Notes: generated by a model not told the origin, from the letters alone. A stretch of DNA of 6,079 nucleotides from GCA-2718595 sp963935005 (GCA_963935005.1 CAWWAX010000088.1:1-6079), one strand, 5' to 3'. Shown: positions 1 to 6,009, counted from the stretch's first letter. Program-made: numbers and translations.

Positions 1-35
1 GACTACCCCCTTATCAACTGGATACGCAACCTGAC

Positions 36-1238
36 ATGGATGCCCTATCTCTTATTGCGGGAGCAGCTACAGGAATTATTGTCACCTACTATTTTGCGAA
101 TAAGGGAAAACAAGAACTACGTGACAGAATGATTGAAGCCGAAACACTTCTCACCGCCGAAAAAGGAAATGCACAAACAACCGAAGAACTAGAGAAGCAA
201 CAGCAAGACATTTTCAAGGGCATCGCAGATACTGTCCTGGAAAAAAATCTGGAACGAACTAGCAAAAATTTTGCGCAATTGGCCCAGCAAACTTTTGAAA
301 AACATGAAGAGCGTACGAAAGTAGAATCGAAAACGTTGACTGATCGAGTCCTAGCACTCCAAAAAGATGTCCTCAGGACACATACAGAGACCCAAACCAT
401 AGTGTCCAGATTGAAAAAAGAGACAACGAGTCTAACCCAGGCTCTTCAAAGTCCAAAAGTAGTCGGCGATTGGGGCGAGATGAGTCTAAAAAATCTTGTG
501 GAGATGGCAGGGATGAGCAAGTACTGTGATTTCCTGACTCAAAAGACCTTTAGTGACTCCGAAGGGATGCGACTCAGGCCTGACATGATTGTAAATCTTC
601 CCGGAGGCAGAACCGTAGCCGTTGACGCTAAGGTGCCTATGAAATATTACCAGGCTTACTTTGAAGCCGAAACCGAAGATGAAAAAAATCAATGTCTTAC
701 AAAGCACTGGGACAACGTCAGCAGACATGTAAAAGAATTGGGCAGTAAGGCTTACTGGAACCAACTGGAGGATTCCCCAGACTTTGTCATTATGTATCTC
801 GGTGATGGAGTCTACTATGCTGCAATCCAGGAAGATGATCAGCTGATTGCTCAAGCTTACAAAAACAAAGTGATACTGACACCGCCAGCCATGCTTTTAG
901 CCCTCCTCAAAGTAATGGCCCACGAATGGAGGCAGGAAGGCCTTAGCAAAAGAGCTTCGAAAATAGATGAAATGGGTAAAGAACTCTATAAGAGAATCGG
1001 CAGAGTTTCTAAGTATCTTGATGATCTAGGTAAAGGGTTAGGTAAAGCTGTGAAATCTTACAATGAGGCAGTCAATTCGATAGAAAGCCGATTACTAGTA
1101 AAGGCTCGTGAATTTGAGAGACTGGACATGAACCTTGATGCAGAGATAGAAGGCCCAGCACAAGTAGAGGTGTTACCTAAATCCCTATCGGCACCAGAGC
1201 TTAATGAAAATAAGGAAGGCCTCCCAAAAAACGACTGA
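36..1238 (+). CDS. rmuC: RmuC-family DNA recombination protein
   Basis: RmuC proteins are membrane-tethered, coiled-coil, nuclease-like proteins; in E. coli loss of rmuC raises inversion at short inverted repeats. The 400 residues show the family layout. A hydrophobic segment at about residues 3-20 (rich in A, G, I, L and V) is a probable N-terminal membrane anchor. A charged, Gln/Glu/Lys-rich coiled coil spans about 22-137. The RmuC domain covers about 140-345, with GDWGE at 144-148, RPD at 181-183 and VDAKVP at 196-201 (putative PD-(D/E)XK-like acidic and Lys residues), then LTPPAMLLALLK at 281-292 and WRQE at 298-301. The tail after about 365 is acidic and low in complexity. ATG 36 is chosen because the anchor follows at once; the frame is open back to base 3 but has no other ATG, and no clear Shine-Dalgarno is seen. 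It is convergent with the reductase gene, 37 bp away. Family assignment is firm; the cellular role is inferred from E. coli. Confidence 0.95.
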   Translation: MDALSLIAGAATGIIVTYYFANKGKQELRDRMIEAETLLTAEKGNAQTTEELEKQQQDIFKGIADTVLEKNLERTSKNFAQLAQQTFEKHEERTKVESKTLTDRVLALQKDVLRTHTETQTIVSRLKKETTSLTQALQSPKVVGDWGEMSLKNLVEMAGMSKYCDFLTQKTFSDSEGMRLRPDMIVNLPGGRTVAVDAKVPMKYYQAYFEAETEDEKNQCLTKHWDNVSRHVKELGSKAYWNQLEDSPDFVIMYLGDGVYYAAIQEDDQLIAQAYKNKVILTPPAMLLALLKVMAHEWRQEGLSKRASKIDEMGKELYKRIGRVSKYLDDLGKGLGKAVKSYNEAVNSIESRLLVKAREFERLDMNLDAEIEGPAQVEVLPKSLSAPELNENKEGLPKND

Positions 1239-1274
1239 AGAGAAAGAACCGCTCGCCGTCATTTATGACATAAT

Positions 1275-1290
1275 CTTACTGTGGAGTAAG
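1275..1290. other. Short hairpin overlapping the reductase stop codon
   Basis: CTTACT and AGTAAG form a perfect 6-bp inverted repeat around a GTGG loop. The repeat includes the stop codon of the minus-strand reductase gene (1276-1278). Two further short dyads lie just to the left in the same 37-bp convergent gap: GTCA/TGAC at 1258-1269 and TTATG/CATAA at 1263-1273. The stem has few GC pairs and no T-run follows on either strand. I therefore do not call it an intrinsic terminator, although a weak bidirectional end for two convergent genes is possible. Confidence 0.3.
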
Positions 1291-2280
1291 TCGCACCGCA
1301 CCATTTTCCCTTCTAAGTGTTTCGTCAAGTAGAGCGACCATCGCGTGCACAGTATCAATACTTGGTGTAGGGATTTCCACCAAACGACCGAGTTCTGCTA
1401 CTACTGCGATGATCGCATCAATCTCTAGTGTTCGTCCAGCTTCAACATCTTGTAGCATTGAGGTCTTATGTGCACCGACCTTTTCTGCTCCCCCTATACG
1501 CTTATCTATATCCACTCGAAACGTAATTCCCAGCCTGTTGGCAACGTCTTGTGCCTCTGACATCAAATTACGAGCCAAAGTCCTAGTGAGATCAAACTGA
1601 CAAATATCGACTAAGGTAGCGTGTGTCATGGCACTGATCGGATTAAAGGACATGTTACCCCAAAGCTTCAGCCACATTTCCGCTCTAATATCACTGATTT
1701 GAAAAGACTTGAACCCTGCATCGGTCAGGAGTCGAACGAGAGATTCGACCCGCTCTGAGTTATTGCCATCTAACTCTCCTAAAGGGAATCGGTTCCCTTC
1801 AATGTGTCGGATGACCCCAGGTTCAGCGATCTCCCCCGCAGGAAACACCACACAACCAATAATGCGATCCACATCAATACTTCCAGTCAGCACACCTGTG
1901 GGATCTAAAGTTTGAAGTCGATGACCTTCGAATTCACCACCATGTTTCTGAAAATACCACCACGGTAACCCATTTTGGACAGGAAGAATCATAGTGTTTG
2001 GCCCACACATCCCAGAAATACCAGTGGCTATCATTGGGAGTACCTGTGCCTTAACGGCCAGAATTATCAAATCTTGTTCTTCGACCTCTTCGACTGTATC
2101 AGTTGCCCGAAGATGGGCGTGATGCTCTGTGCCGTCACCCATTAACAGTTTTAAGCCGTCACGCTTTATAACCTCAAGATGTTCTCCAACATCAACTACA
2201 GTAACGTCATTACCAGAGTTACTTAAGTGGACGGCGAGCAATCCTCCTATAGCTCCTGCACCGACTACACAAATCTTCAT
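1276..2280 (-). CDS. Ketopantoate reductase family (ApbA/PanE-like) oxidoreductase
   Basis: The family reduces 2-dehydropantoate or related 2-oxo acids with NADPH in the cytoplasm. The 334-residue protein has an N-terminal Rossmann fold with GAGAIGG at 7-13, the cofactor-contact stretch LAVKAQ at 74-79 (Lys77) and VQNG at 101-104. Its C-terminal helical domain carries WLKLWGN at 203-209 (Lys205 is the expected catalytic Lys, Asn209 a substrate contact) and the SMLQD...GR..EID signature at 274-288. It is about 30 residues longer than E. coli PanE, mostly through extra sequence at about 105-135 after QNG. The ATG overlaps the stop of the upstream FAH gene (ATGA) and has GAGGAG five bases upstream at 2286-2291, so the two genes are translationally coupled. 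Pairing with an FAH-type enzyme, not with pan genes, suggests a catabolic 2-oxo or branched acid as substrate; that is inference, and true PanE activity remains possible. Confidence 0.9.
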   Translation of the reverse strand: MKICVVGAGAIGGLLAVHLSNSGNDVTVVDVGEHLEVIKRDGLKLLMGDGTEHHAHLRATDTVEEVEEQDLIILAVKAQVLPMIATGISGMCGPNTMILPVQNGLPWWYFQKHGGEFEGHRLQTLDPTGVLTGSIDVDRIIGCVVFPAGEIAEPGVIRHIEGNRFPLGELDGNNSERVESLVRLLTDAGFKSFQISDIRAEMWLKLWGNMSFNPISAMTHATLVDICQFDLTRTLARNLMSEAQDVANRLGITFRVDIDKRIGGAEKVGAHKTSMLQDVEAGRTLEIDAIIAVVAELGRLVEIPTPSIDTVHAMVALLDETLRRENGAVRLTPQ

Positions 2281-3071
2281 TCATTCTCCTCATAAAAATT
2301 ACTGAGCGTACCTATTCCATCAATGCTGACCTCTATCTTGGTTCCAGGCCTCATGGAACCCACTCCTACAGATGTCCCGCAGCAAATCACATCGCCAGGG
2401 AACAAAGTTACATCCTGGGAAATCTTGCTAACAATAGCGGAGGGCAAAAACACCATATCACTCACAGGATAATTTTGTCTTTCCTGCACCTCGGTCGTAC
2501 CAGATTTAGTGAGCAGTGTCCGGACTATCAAATCTTCTGGGTTTAAGCCTGTCGTGATTACAGGACCCATCACACCGAAGGTGTCAAAGCTTTTAGCTCT
2601 CGTCCAGGCCGGGAAAGTGTCGTCCCTATTCACTATTTCGACAGCTGTAACATCATTGATACATGTATAACCGAATATATGCGCTTCGGCCTGCTCCTCC
2701 GAAATCCCGCGACAAGTCGACCCGATAACTATCCCCAACTCCCCTTCGAAAACAACCTTACCATCGTAGCTGGATGGTTTAAGGATCTTTTCACCATGGC
2801 CCAGATAACAACCGTCTGTCTTCACCCAATACAGGGGCTCTGGAGGAGTATCCATCCCCAACTTTTCCGCTAAAGCATAGAAATTATTCCATAGAGCAAG
2901 CATCTTACCGGGAACACAAGGTATCAAGAGCTCCACTTCTTCAAGATCCAAAGTGATTCCCGTAGGAGTTGAACCATCAAACATGTCACCCTCATACACC
3001 TTGATCTTATTTTCTTCGAGGATTCCAAACCCTGCAGACTGGTCGTACTTAAACCGAAGCCAACGAACCAT
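2277..3071 (-). CDS. Fumarylacetoacetate hydrolase (FAH) family protein
   Basis: FAH-fold enzymes are Mg/Mn-dependent and cleave C-C bonds in, or decarboxylate, acylpyruvates and related 2-oxo or enol acids, usually in aromatic or organic acid breakdown. The 264-residue protein has the usual single-domain length. Metal ligands are visible: Glu109 and Glu111 in FEGELGIVIG (108-117) and Asp140 in INDVTAVEI. Lys160 in KSFDTFGVMGP and the C-terminal GTSVGVGSM...GIGTLSN (232-258) also fit the family. The segment that normally reads like NYxxHxxE, carrying the lid His and Glu, is here WNNFYALAEKLGM (61-73), without the His. ATG 3071 is preceded by GGGGGTG at 3075-3081, correctly spaced. It is the first gene of a two-gene unit with the reductase, sharing a 4-bp ATGA overlap. 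Fold assignment is firm; substrate and reaction are unknown. Confidence 0.92.
   Translation of the reverse strand: MVRWLRFKYDQSAGFGILEENKIKVYEGDMFDGSTPTGITLDLEEVELLIPCVPGKMLALWNNFYALAEKLGMDTPPEPLYWVKTDGCYLGHGEKILKPSSYDGKVVFEGELGIVIGSTCRGISEEQAEAHIFGYTCINDVTAVEIVNRDDTFPAWTRAKSFDTFGVMGPVITTGLNPEDLIVRTLLTKSGTTEVQERQNYPVSDMVFLPSAIVSKISQDVTLFPGDVICCGTSVGVGSMRPGTKIEVSIDGIGTLSNFYEENE
2286..2291 (-). promoter_or_regulatory. Ribosome binding site of the reductase gene
   Basis: On the minus strand GAGGAG ends five bases before the reductase ATG at 2280. It lies inside the last codons of the FAH gene. It fixes the reductase start and supports coupled translation through the ATGA overlap. Confidence 0.75.
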
Positions 3072-3074
3072 TTA

Positions 3075-3081
3075 CACCCCC
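3075..3081 (-). promoter_or_regulatory. Ribosome binding site of the FAH gene
   Basis: On the minus strand GGGGGTG matches GGAGGTG with one change and is followed by TAA and then the ATG at 3071. The spacing from the G-rich core to the ATG is about five bases. This supports ATG 3071 as the true start. Confidence 0.6.
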
Positions 3082-3125
3082 GCTAATAGCTAGAAATACT
3101 TACAAAACTCTATACAATCCAAACA

Positions 3126-3156
3126 AGTATATCTGGACAGGCAGATCATAAGTCAA
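3126..3156 (-). promoter_or_regulatory. Probable sigma-70-type promoter of the FAH-reductase unit
   Basis: On the minus strand TTGACT (3156-3151; five of six against TTGACA) is followed after 19 bases by TATACT (3131-3126; five of six against TATAAT). The spacer is two bases longer than ideal, which often goes with dependence on an activator. Transcription would start near 3119, leaving a leader of about 48 nucleotides before the ATG at 3071. Position and match are reasonable, but this rests on reading consensus boxes only. Confidence 0.4.
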
Positions 3157-3166
3157 GTTGGACAGG
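3134..3166 (-). repeat. CCTGTCCA direct repeat pair flanking the -35 box
   Basis: CCTGTCCA (minus strand) occurs exactly twice here, at 3166-3159 and 3141-3134, offset by 25 bases. One copy sits two bases upstream of the TTGACT box; the other lies inside the promoter spacer near the -10 box. A pair of identical octamers in this position is what a regulator binding site could look like. The regulator is unknown and chance cannot be excluded. Confidence 0.4.
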
Positions 3167-3217
3167 ACTCCTATGCCTAGTTGTTCTTAAGTTTTTCTTG
3201 AAATCCTGAGCACGAAA

Positions 3218-3233
3218 CCATCGGTAACGGTGG
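3218..3233 (+). other. Predicted hairpin with GNRA-type loop
   Basis: On the plus strand CCATCG and CGGTGG pair over six positions (one G-U wobble) around the tetraloop GTAA, which fits GNRA. On the minus strand the wobble becomes an A-C mismatch, so the structure is better formed in a plus-strand transcript. No U-run follows. Function unknown. Confidence 0.3.
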
Positions 3234-3250
3234 GTACTTGGGGAAACGTT

Positions 3251-3272
3251 TGTCGTTCACAGAGCGACGACA
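3251..3272. other. Inverted repeat TGTCGT/ACGACA
   Basis: TGTCGT and ACGACA form a perfect 6-bp inverted repeat separated by ten bases, extendable by one T-G wobble in a plus-strand transcript. An A-run follows on the plus strand, so on the minus strand the T-run comes before the stem, which is the wrong order for an intrinsic terminator. It could be a protein-binding dyad or an RNA hairpin; no partner is evident. Confidence 0.3.
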
Positions 3273-3349
3273 CAAAAAAAACTGCGACCCTTTGTTGTTC
3301 TCCACTTTCCGAAGGAATGAACACTTCTCACACAAGCCGATAAACACCC

Positions 3350-4072
3350 CTATGGTCTAATACCTATCAATGCAACCTGCCTTCCCATGTCTCCATTTCT
3401 ATGGGAAAAAAAATCTTCTTCTCCACAGAGTGTGCACTCTTCCGAAGTGCTAATTTGGCTTTTTCTGATCCCAGACTCTCTTGCTTGGCCCCCTAAAATA
3501 GCCCTCAAATTCACGGGGTTTGGCTCCAGTGGTGGATCCAAACCTAAACTTTTGAAAACTTCCGGGCCAACTTCGTAACAATCTCCGCAAATAGCCGGTC
3601 CAAGGTGCATATAAATATCATCTAGATCGGAATTCCATCTTTCTGAGAACAAATTAATACCCTTTGTAATTATCTTGCCTGCCACTCCACGCCATCCTGC
3701 GTGTAACAACATGACTGCCTTGTTCTCAGTATCAAGGAGATAGACGGGAACACAGTCTGCAACCGTTATGGACAGAAGTACACCTGGCCTGCAAGTAGCA
3801 TGGCCATCCGCACCATCTCTCAGTGCAACGTAACCAGACAAATCCGAGTCATGCACCACCAGATCTGTACCGTGCACCTGGGGGATCGTTATCAAGCTAT
3901 GAAAACCAGTTCCTTGCCAAATCTGTAACATTCGATCTTTACGGTTTTTATCCTCTTTCCTTAGATCGAAAAAGTCGGGTGGAGAACCTTTATGTGTGAT
4001 TCCAGCTAATACCCAAGGAAATTGCTTAGACCACCCCTCAAGGGTGTACAAGGGAAAACCAGGGTCCGTCAC
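3350..4072 (-). CDS. pgeF: PgeF/YfiH-family (Cu-oxidase_4) protein, purine nucleoside or muropeptide-precursor enzyme
   Basis: The DUF152/YfiH family includes E. coli PgeF, a cytoplasmic enzyme that limits misincorporation of Ser for L-Ala in peptidoglycan precursors. Homologues have been reported as polyphenol oxidases and, as with mammalian LACC1, as purine nucleoside enzymes. The 240-residue length is typical. The expected Cys-His-His metal site is present: His67 in QVHG (65-68), Cys107 in VADCVP (104-109) and His124 in HAGWRG (124-129). GPAICGDCYEVG (158-169) and FFSHRNGDMGRQ at the C-terminus are also family signatures. Extra Cys pairs, Cys162/165 and Cys213/216, are visible. The start is GTG; the frame is blocked by a TAG ten codons upstream, and the only other near-cognate option is ATT nine codons upstream. 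It follows the oxidoreductase by 16 bp with no evident Shine-Dalgarno, so coupled translation is likely. The in vivo reaction here is inferred. Confidence 0.93.
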   Translation of the reverse strand: MTDPGFPLYTLEGWSKQFPWVLAGITHKGSPPDFFDLRKEDKNRKDRMLQIWQGTGFHSLITIPQVHGTDLVVHDSDLSGYVALRDGADGHATCRPGVLLSITVADCVPVYLLDTENKAVMLLHAGWRGVAGKIITKGINLFSERWNSDLDDIYMHLGPAICGDCYEVGPEVFKSLGLDPPLEPNPVNLRAILGGQARESGIRKSQISTSEECTLCGEEDFFSHRNGDMGRQVALIGIRP

Positions 4073-4088
4073 AGTTCTAGGGAAACGA

Positions 4089-5087
4089 TCATTCCCAATC
4101 TATAAGGAGTTTCCCAAAATTCTCATTGGCAGCCATCATGCTATGCGCCTTGCCAACTTCATTCGGAGAAAAGATTTTTTCCACCACAGGTAAGATGGCT
4201 CCTTCTTCGAAAAAGGGTAGAATATCTTTTTCGAAACTCTTCGTTAGTTCAGTCTTCTCTTGTAAACATCTTGCCCTTAGTACTGTCCCTTTCAGGGTAA
4301 CTCTCTTTCCCATCATCGCACGCAAGTCTATGGTTCCAGATAATCCTCCTGGGACACCCACTACGACATGCCTGCCCTTATGAGCTATCGCCTTCTGATT
4401 CCCTTCGAGGTAGGGACCTCCTACCAGATCTAAAATCACGTCGACTCCATAGCCATCTGTCACATCTAGAACAGCCTCCGACCATTTATCATCGGCCAAG
4501 ATTGCATGATCTAAGCCGTAAGTCTTTGCTTTATCCAATTTATGTGCACTACGAGAAGTCCCGATCGTTTTCACTTCCATGACTTTACCGATCTGAAGCG
4601 CTGCTGTTCCTACACCACTCCCCACTGCATGTATCAACAAAGTTTCTTTAGGAGCAAGACTCATTTGAAGAACGACCGCATCAAAGGCGGTCATAAACAC
4701 TTCTGGTATAGCCCCCGCTTCTTTTAGACCTAAGTTTTGGGGGATAGGTACAACGCAAGAAGCATTTGTGTTCACATATTGAGCATATCCACCGCCACCC
4801 AAGATACCCATCACTCGATCGCCTATCTTCCATTGATTCACACCCAAACCAAGGGCATCTATCACACCAGAACATTCCATCCCAAGTATGTCTTCGGACC
4901 AGCCCGCAGGAACTGGGTAACGCCCTATTCTCTGTAGAAGGTCGGCTCTATTTATACCCGAAGTAGAGATGCGGACTCTGATTTCCCCAGCTGCAGGCTG
5001 GGGCATCGGTACAGTTTTTAGTTCCAGAACTTCCACTCCACCGTGGCCATTCAGAACTACTGCTTGCATAGTGTCTGTTTGATTCAT
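4089..5087 (-). CDS. NAD(P)H:quinone oxidoreductase, zinc-free MDR family (PIG3-like)
   Basis: This is a medium-chain dehydrogenase/reductase without zinc sites, close to the PIG3 (TP53I3)/zeta-crystallin quinone oxidoreductases, which reduce quinones with NADPH in the cytoplasm. Of 332 residues, the N-terminal catalytic fold carries GINRADLLQRIGRYPVP (44-60) and ILGMECSG (67-74), both PIG3-type, then GGGGYAQYV (97-105). The Rossmann domain has HAVGSGVGTAALQIGK (153-168) for the dinucleotide, TSRS at 177-180 near the expected 2'-phosphate pocket, and LVGG at 221-224. The C-terminal NENFGKLLI (321-329) is typical. ATG 5087 is the first start; Met7 (ATG at 5069) also fits, since family members often begin at the equivalent of MQAVVL, and neither has a good Shine-Dalgarno. 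It is the first gene of a unit with pgeF and is divergent from the exonuclease gene, 45 bp away. The physiological substrate is unknown. Confidence 0.93.
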   Translation of the reverse strand: MNQTDTMQAVVLNGHGGVEVLELKTVPMPQPAAGEIRVRISTSGINRADLLQRIGRYPVPAGWSEDILGMECSGVIDALGLGVNQWKIGDRVMGILGGGGYAQYVNTNASCVVPIPQNLGLKEAGAIPEVFMTAFDAVVLQMSLAPKETLLIHAVGSGVGTAALQIGKVMEVKTIGTSRSAHKLDKAKTYGLDHAILADDKWSEAVLDVTDGYGVDVILDLVGGPYLEGNQKAIAHKGRHVVVGVPGGLSGTIDLRAMMGKRVTLKGTVLRARCLQEKTELTKSFEKDILPFFEEGAILPVVEKIFSPNEVGKAHSMMAANENFGKLLIDWE

Positions 5088-5132
5088 TATGAGTTATGAT
5101 AATCCTTTGCTTCCACTCAGTCACCCTAAGAA
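5088..5132. promoter_or_regulatory. 45-bp divergent promoter region
   Basis: This gap must serve both the oxidoreductase (minus) and the exonuclease (plus), unless promoters lie inside the genes. On the minus strand GTGACT (5124-5119) and TATCAT (5101-5096) are 17 bases apart, a fair sigma-70-like pair. Its -10 box ends only eight bases before ATG 5087, so the transcript would have almost no leader. On the plus strand TATGAT (5095-5100) resembles a -10 box but I see no matching -35. The exonuclease ATG is preceded by CTAAGA, at best a weak ribosome binding site. Confidence 0.35.
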
Positions 5133-5915
5133 ATGAAACTTCCCATTAAACTCGACCGTCCAATAGCATTTTTCGATCTAGAAACGACTGGATTAGATCC
5201 GAAAAGAGATCGGATAGTAGAGTTGGCTATAATCCTATTGTCTCCGGATAAAGATGACTTCCAGCGAGTCCGAAGATTCAGCCCTGGAATCCCTATACAC
5301 CCCGAAGCCAGTGCTGTACATGGAATTTTTGACGAAGATTTAGTGAAGGAAGCACCATTTGAATCCAGGGCAAGGAACCTCTTCAGGTTGCTCGACCCTT
5401 GTGACTTAGGGGGATTCAATGTTCGACGTTTTGATCTGCCGATGCTTATAGCTGAGTTCGCACGATGTGGGATACAGTTCGATCATCGGAATAGACGTAT
5501 CATCGACGTTCAGACTATATACCACCGCAAGGAACCCAGAGATCTATCTGCCGCTGCCAGGTTCTATTTGGACGTTCAGCATACTGAAGCACACACAGCC
5601 ATGTCTGACATTCAGACAACCGTAGCTGTCCTTGACGCTCAGCTTACCAGATACCCTGACCTGTCTCCTGATATGGACTCACTCCATTCCTACTGTGACC
5701 GCTCTCCACTGCGGATAGGTTTTGACGAGTGGTTCCGACGAGAAGGTGAAGAGATCGTTTTCGTGAAAGGAAAAAATAAGGGACAAACTTTGAAGAGTGT
5801 GGCGGCCGATATGCCAGACTACCTATACTGGATGCAGAATAATGTCGAAGATCTTCACGCTGAAGCCAAGAAAGAAATAGAAAAAGTGCTCGTACCTACC
5901 ACCACTGATACCTAG
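5133..5915 (+). CDS. DnaQ-like DEDDh 3'-5' exonuclease with C-terminal DUF3820-like domain
   Basis: This is a predicted 3'-5' exonuclease of the DEDDh (DnaQ/epsilon) superfamily that would release nucleotides from DNA or RNA ends using two metal ions. Exo I is FDLETTG (14-20) with Asp15 and Glu17. Exo II is GGFNVRRFDLPML (93-105) with Asp101. Exo III is HTAMSD (154-159) with His154 and Asp159. All catalytic residues are therefore present. The exonuclease domain ends near residue 172. The C-terminal part (about 195-255) contains VKGKNKGQTLKSVAADMPDYLYWM (211-234), which resembles the GKYKG...YLxW pattern of DUF3820-type domains. Such a tail suggests a standalone exonuclease and argues against a DNA polymerase III epsilon subunit. 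ATG 5133 puts the Exo I motif at the usual distance from the N-terminus. The gene appears monocistronic, and the next gene starts about 95 bp later. Substrate (DNA or RNA) is not determinable. Confidence 0.93.
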   Translation: MKLPIKLDRPIAFFDLETTGLDPKRDRIVELAIILLSPDKDDFQRVRRFSPGIPIHPEASAVHGIFDEDLVKEAPFESRARNLFRLLDPCDLGGFNVRRFDLPMLIAEFARCGIQFDHRNRRIIDVQTIYHRKEPRDLSAAARFYLDVQHTEAHTAMSDIQTTVAVLDAQLTRYPDLSPDMDSLHSYCDRSPLRIGFDEWFRREGEEIVFVKGKNKGQTLKSVAADMPDYLYWMQNNVEDLHAEAKKEIEKVLVPTTTDT

Positions 5916-6009
5916 TGCCAAAAACTGAAACATTATGCTTATCGGAATTTCTATTGGATGCCTTACTGATTTAAGAACATTGACCCCCCTGAATAGGCTA
6001 GATCAAACA

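Larger units (their letters stand above)
3072..3349. other. Noncoding gap between pgeF and the FAH gene
   Basis: This is the longest gene-free stretch in the window (278 bp), between the stop of pgeF and the start of the FAH gene, both on the minus strand. The FAH-proximal part holds a ribosome binding site, a probable promoter and two direct repeats, listed separately. The middle holds two inverted repeats (3218-3233 and 3251-3272) and an eight-A run on the plus strand at 3274-3281. I find no tRNA, no recognisable riboswitch and no plausible coding frame; the longest ATG-started frame I noticed has about 14 codons and no ribosome binding site. No clear intrinsic terminator follows pgeF: the run reads as T on the minus strand but is not directly preceded by a GC-rich stem. 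Confidence 0.6.

Noticed and set aside
2..34. Open frame ending in TGA one base before the rmuC ATG, possibly the 3' end of an upstream gene
   Set aside because: Only ten codons are inside the window and they match nothing I recognise; a chance stop in that frame is equally likely.
1..132. Second plus-strand frame open from the window edge to a TGA at 130-132
   Set aside because: It would overlap rmuC by nearly 100 bases in another frame and its 43 residues show no family features; rmuC is clearly the real gene here.
486..854. 122-residue minus-strand frame inside rmuC
   Set aside because: It is a shadow of the rmuC coding frame, without a recognisable domain or ribosome binding site.
3177..3221. 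Minus-strand mini-frame of about 14 codons in the noncoding gap
   Set aside because: Too short, no ribosome binding site and no hydrophobic or repeated feature, so not supportable as a leader peptide or small protein.
3274..3281. T-run on the minus strand as an intrinsic terminator of pgeF
   Set aside because: The bases just before it on the minus strand do not form a GC-rich stem; the nearby dyad at 3251-3272 lies after the T-run, in the wrong order.
4681..4966. Overlapping small frames on both strands inside the oxidoreductase gene
   Set aside because: They are Cys/His-rich or low-complexity products of reading the oxidoreductase in other frames, lying wholly within its conserved coding region.
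36..5915. Defence system built from RmuC and the DEDDh exonuclease
   Set aside because: The two genes are almost 4 kb apart, separated by four opposite-strand metabolic genes, and nothing else here resembles a defence module.
5980..6008. TTGACC as a -35 box for the last gene
   Set aside because: No -10-like hexamer lies at a suitable distance before the ATG at 6010.
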